A stretch of DNA of 64,000 nt from Geothrix sp. (GTDB lineage Bacteria; Acidobacteriota; Holophagae; Holophagales; Holophagaceae): the NCBI RefSeq assembly GCF_020622065.1, contig NZ_JAHRYQ010000002.1:431905-495904 (forward strand), in the 5' to 3' direction. How positions within the stretch are numbered: position 1 is the first letter of the stretch; the number at the start of each line of letters is the position of its first letter. A program made the position numbers and the translations under genes. Positions 62,639 to 64,000 of this stretch are shown here, one piece after another. The notes beneath the pieces were generated by a model. The model saw nothing but the letters and a program-made list of their open reading frames with translations. It did no database searches and had not been told where the DNA came from.

Positions 62639-63355
62639 ATGAACACGGAACTGGACACGAAGGTGGGCGAGCTGGTGATGGCGCGGCCCGAAACCATGCG
62701 CTACTTCGAGCGCCTGGGCATCGACTACTGCTGCGGTGGCCACCGCAGCCTGGCAGAAGCCTGTCAGCTCGCCCACCAGGATCCTGAAGAAGTCCTGAAG
62801 GGCCTGGCCACCGTGGAGATTCCCACCGCAGGCGTCCCCTCGCTCCGCGACTGGACTCACGCCCCGCTCGGAGACCTCATCCAGCACATCGTGGTCACCC
62901 ACCACGACTACCTCCGCGAGGAGATGCCCCGTCTCGAGATGCTCCTCGAGAAGGTTCTCCGGGCCCACGGCGAGCGGCACCCTGAACTGGAGCGCGTGGG
63001 CCAGCTCTACCGGGCCCTGGTGGCCGACCTCATGCCGCACATGATGAAGGAAGAGCAGATTCTCTTCCCCTTCATCCGGCAGATGGAACAGGGGCAGACG
63101 GGTTCCTCCTGCTTCGGCTCGGTGCAGAGCCCCATCCGCGTCATGGAAATGGAACACGAGGCCGTCGGGGCCCTACTGACGGAGCTTCGGGACCTCACCG
63201 GTGCCTACACCACGCCGGCGGACGGCTGCGCCACCTTCCGGGCCCTCTACGACGGCCTGGAGACCATGGAGCGCGACCTGCACCTGCACATCTACCTGGA
63301 AAACCAGATTCTCCACCCCCGTGCCACGGCGATGGAGGCGGGTGTCCGCGTCTGA
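62639..63355 (+). CDS. ric: Ric/YtfE-type di-iron iron-sulfur repair protein
   Basis: This 238-aa protein has the ScdA/RIC N-terminal domain with GIDYCCGGHRSL (C31, C32) and then a hemerythrin-like di-iron domain with conserved His/Glu residues (HIVVTHHDYLREE, MPHMMKEEQILFPF, EMEHEAVG, LHLHIYLENQILHP). It repairs Fe-S clusters after NO or oxidative damage. The ATG is at 62639, after CCGAGGAGC. Confidence 0.93.
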   Translation: MNTELDTKVGELVMARPETMRYFERLGIDYCCGGHRSLAEACQLAHQDPEEVLKGLATVEIPTAGVPSLRDWTHAPLGDLIQHIVVTHHDYLREEMPRLEMLLEKVLRAHGERHPELERVGQLYRALVADLMPHMMKEEQILFPFIRQMEQGQTGSSCFGSVQSPIRVMEMEHEAVGALLTELRDLTGAYTTPADGCATFRALYDGLETMERDLHLHIYLENQILHPRATAMEAGVRV

Positions 63356-63364
63356 CCCTTCGGG

Positions 63365-63583
63365 TCAGTGGGCGTCCTGCACGCTCCAGCGATCCGTGCA
63401 GCCGTGGCTTTCGACGATCTGGCGCGCCCTCCGCATGCGGAGGGTGTGCTGGACGGTCTGCATCACGGTGAACAGCGCGTCCCGGATGCCCAGCCGCGCC
63501 AGATCGGCGGCCGTGAACCAGGTGACGCCCTCCCCGTCTTTTCGCGTGGCGTGGTCGGTCAGGATCTGCTCAGTGATGCCCAC
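63365..63583 (-). CDS. small conserved-looking protein of unknown function
   Basis: This 72-aa protein starts at GTG 63583, with GGAGG six bases upstream on the minus strand. Predicted helical and soluble, it has VTWFTAADLARLGIRDALFTVMQTVQHTLRMRR and a single Cys near the end. It is convergent with ric and divergent from plsC. No family is recognised. Confidence 0.6.
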   Translation of the reverse strand: MGITEQILTDHATRKDGEGVTWFTAADLARLGIRDALFTVMQTVQHTLRMRRARQIVESHGCTDRWSVQDAH

Positions 63584-63628
63584 GGGAGACCTCCAGAACT
63601 GCTAGCTTGAATAGCACGAGGAGGCGTC

Positions 63629-64000
63629 GTGGCCAACTGGCGGGACACGGGATTCGGCGGAGTTGTGATGGTGGCCTGGGCCCTGGCGACGGTACCCCTG
63701 ACCGTCCTGGGCATCCTGCTGGCCGTGCCTGTCCTCGGTCGGCAGCGGGCCTTCTTCACGGTCGGGCCGATGTTCGCCCGCGGCATGGCCTGGTTCTGCC
63801 ACATCCCCTACACCCTCCATGGCTGGGAGCAGATGCCGGATGCCATCCGCGAAGGCCGCCAGTCCGTGATCTTCATGTCGAACCACGAAAGCCAGATGGA
63901 CCCCCCCATCCTGGTGGCCGCCCTTCCGCTTCCCGCGGTCTACATCGCCAAGAAGGAGCTGAAGTATGTGCCCTTCATCGGCTGGGCCGGGTGGGCCGCA
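63629..64000 (+). CDS. plsC: 1-acylglycerol-3-phosphate acyltransferase PlsC, N-terminal part
   Basis: This GTG-started frame with GAGGAGG upstream runs off the window end after 124 codons. It has an N-terminal membrane helix (VVMVAWALATVPLTVLGILL), then the acyltransferase block I motif NHESQMD (NHxxxxD) and block II-like AKKELKYVPFIGW. It makes phosphatidic acid in lipid synthesis. The C-terminus is outside the window. Confidence 0.86.
   Translation, partial: MANWRDTGFGGVVMVAWALATVPLTVLGILLAVPVLGRQRAFFTVGPMFARGMAWFCHIPYTLHGWEQMPDAIREGRQSVIFMSNHESQMDPPILVAALPLPAVYIAKKELKYVPFIGWAGWAA

Overview
The window reads as one chromosome segment of a GC-rich, flagellated, diderm bacterium. The flgB-to-flgE operon, an Omp85-family outer-membrane assembly protein, ispG, yidD and a glmS-like gene, with GC-rich codon use, fit a Holophagae-type Acidobacteriota (Geothrix relatives). 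That assignment is inference from gene content, not from a marker-gene comparison.

Three regions are visible. (1) About 1-31,600 is a metal-handling accessory region. It holds a Cus-type tripartite efflux system (partial outer-membrane factor, CusB with metal-binding domains, CusA) and five small secreted genes carrying six CPV.G/CC..C YHS-like metal-binding domains. It also holds a Cache-like protein, a histidine-kinase-like protein whose H-box histidine appears replaced, and a DUF2318/FtrD-like protein with a MacB/LolD-type ABC pair. Further along are a porin, an ECF sigma factor with a CxC linker and Cys-rich tail (CorE-like) beside an HMA chaperone and a Cu+ P-type ATPase, and a PepSY protein. 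A MerR - CopZ-like - MerTP operon, a methyltransferase/cystathionine beta-synthase pair, a secreted protein with three WYLQT repeats, an ECF sigma/anti-sigma pair, a cytochrome c and an OmpR/HK two-component system follow.

(2) About 31,800-43,900 looks like an integrative mobilizable element with decayed or satellite DNA at its left. It contains a broken serine recombinase, an Xre regulator with three evenly spaced operators, and a Fic protein with two large palindromes upstream. It also has a second Xre gene, a secreted protein, a MOBP-type relaxase with a possible embedded overlapping gene, MobC, an oriT-like region, a helicase-loader ATPase, a DUF1376-like replication protein and an AlpA-like regulator. 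A very AT-rich cargo gene and a tyrosine integrase complete it. Its right end is the 3' half of a tRNA-Val(GAC)-like gene followed by that gene's terminator. No matching tRNA copy was found inside the window, so the left att site, and whether the metal region belongs to the same island, are undecided.

(3) From about 43,900 the core chromosome resumes: an Omp85 protein and a STAS protein on the minus strand, then a compact flagellar operon flgB-flgC-fliE-fliF-fliG-fliH-fliI-fliJ-motE-like-fliK-flgD-flgE behind a sigma-54-type promoter. After it come ispG-yidD, a long glmS homologue, a Ric/YtfE di-iron repair protein behind a CRP/FNR-like site, a small orphan gene and the start of a PlsC acyltransferase cut by the window end. 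No rRNA gene, complete tRNA gene or CRISPR array was seen.
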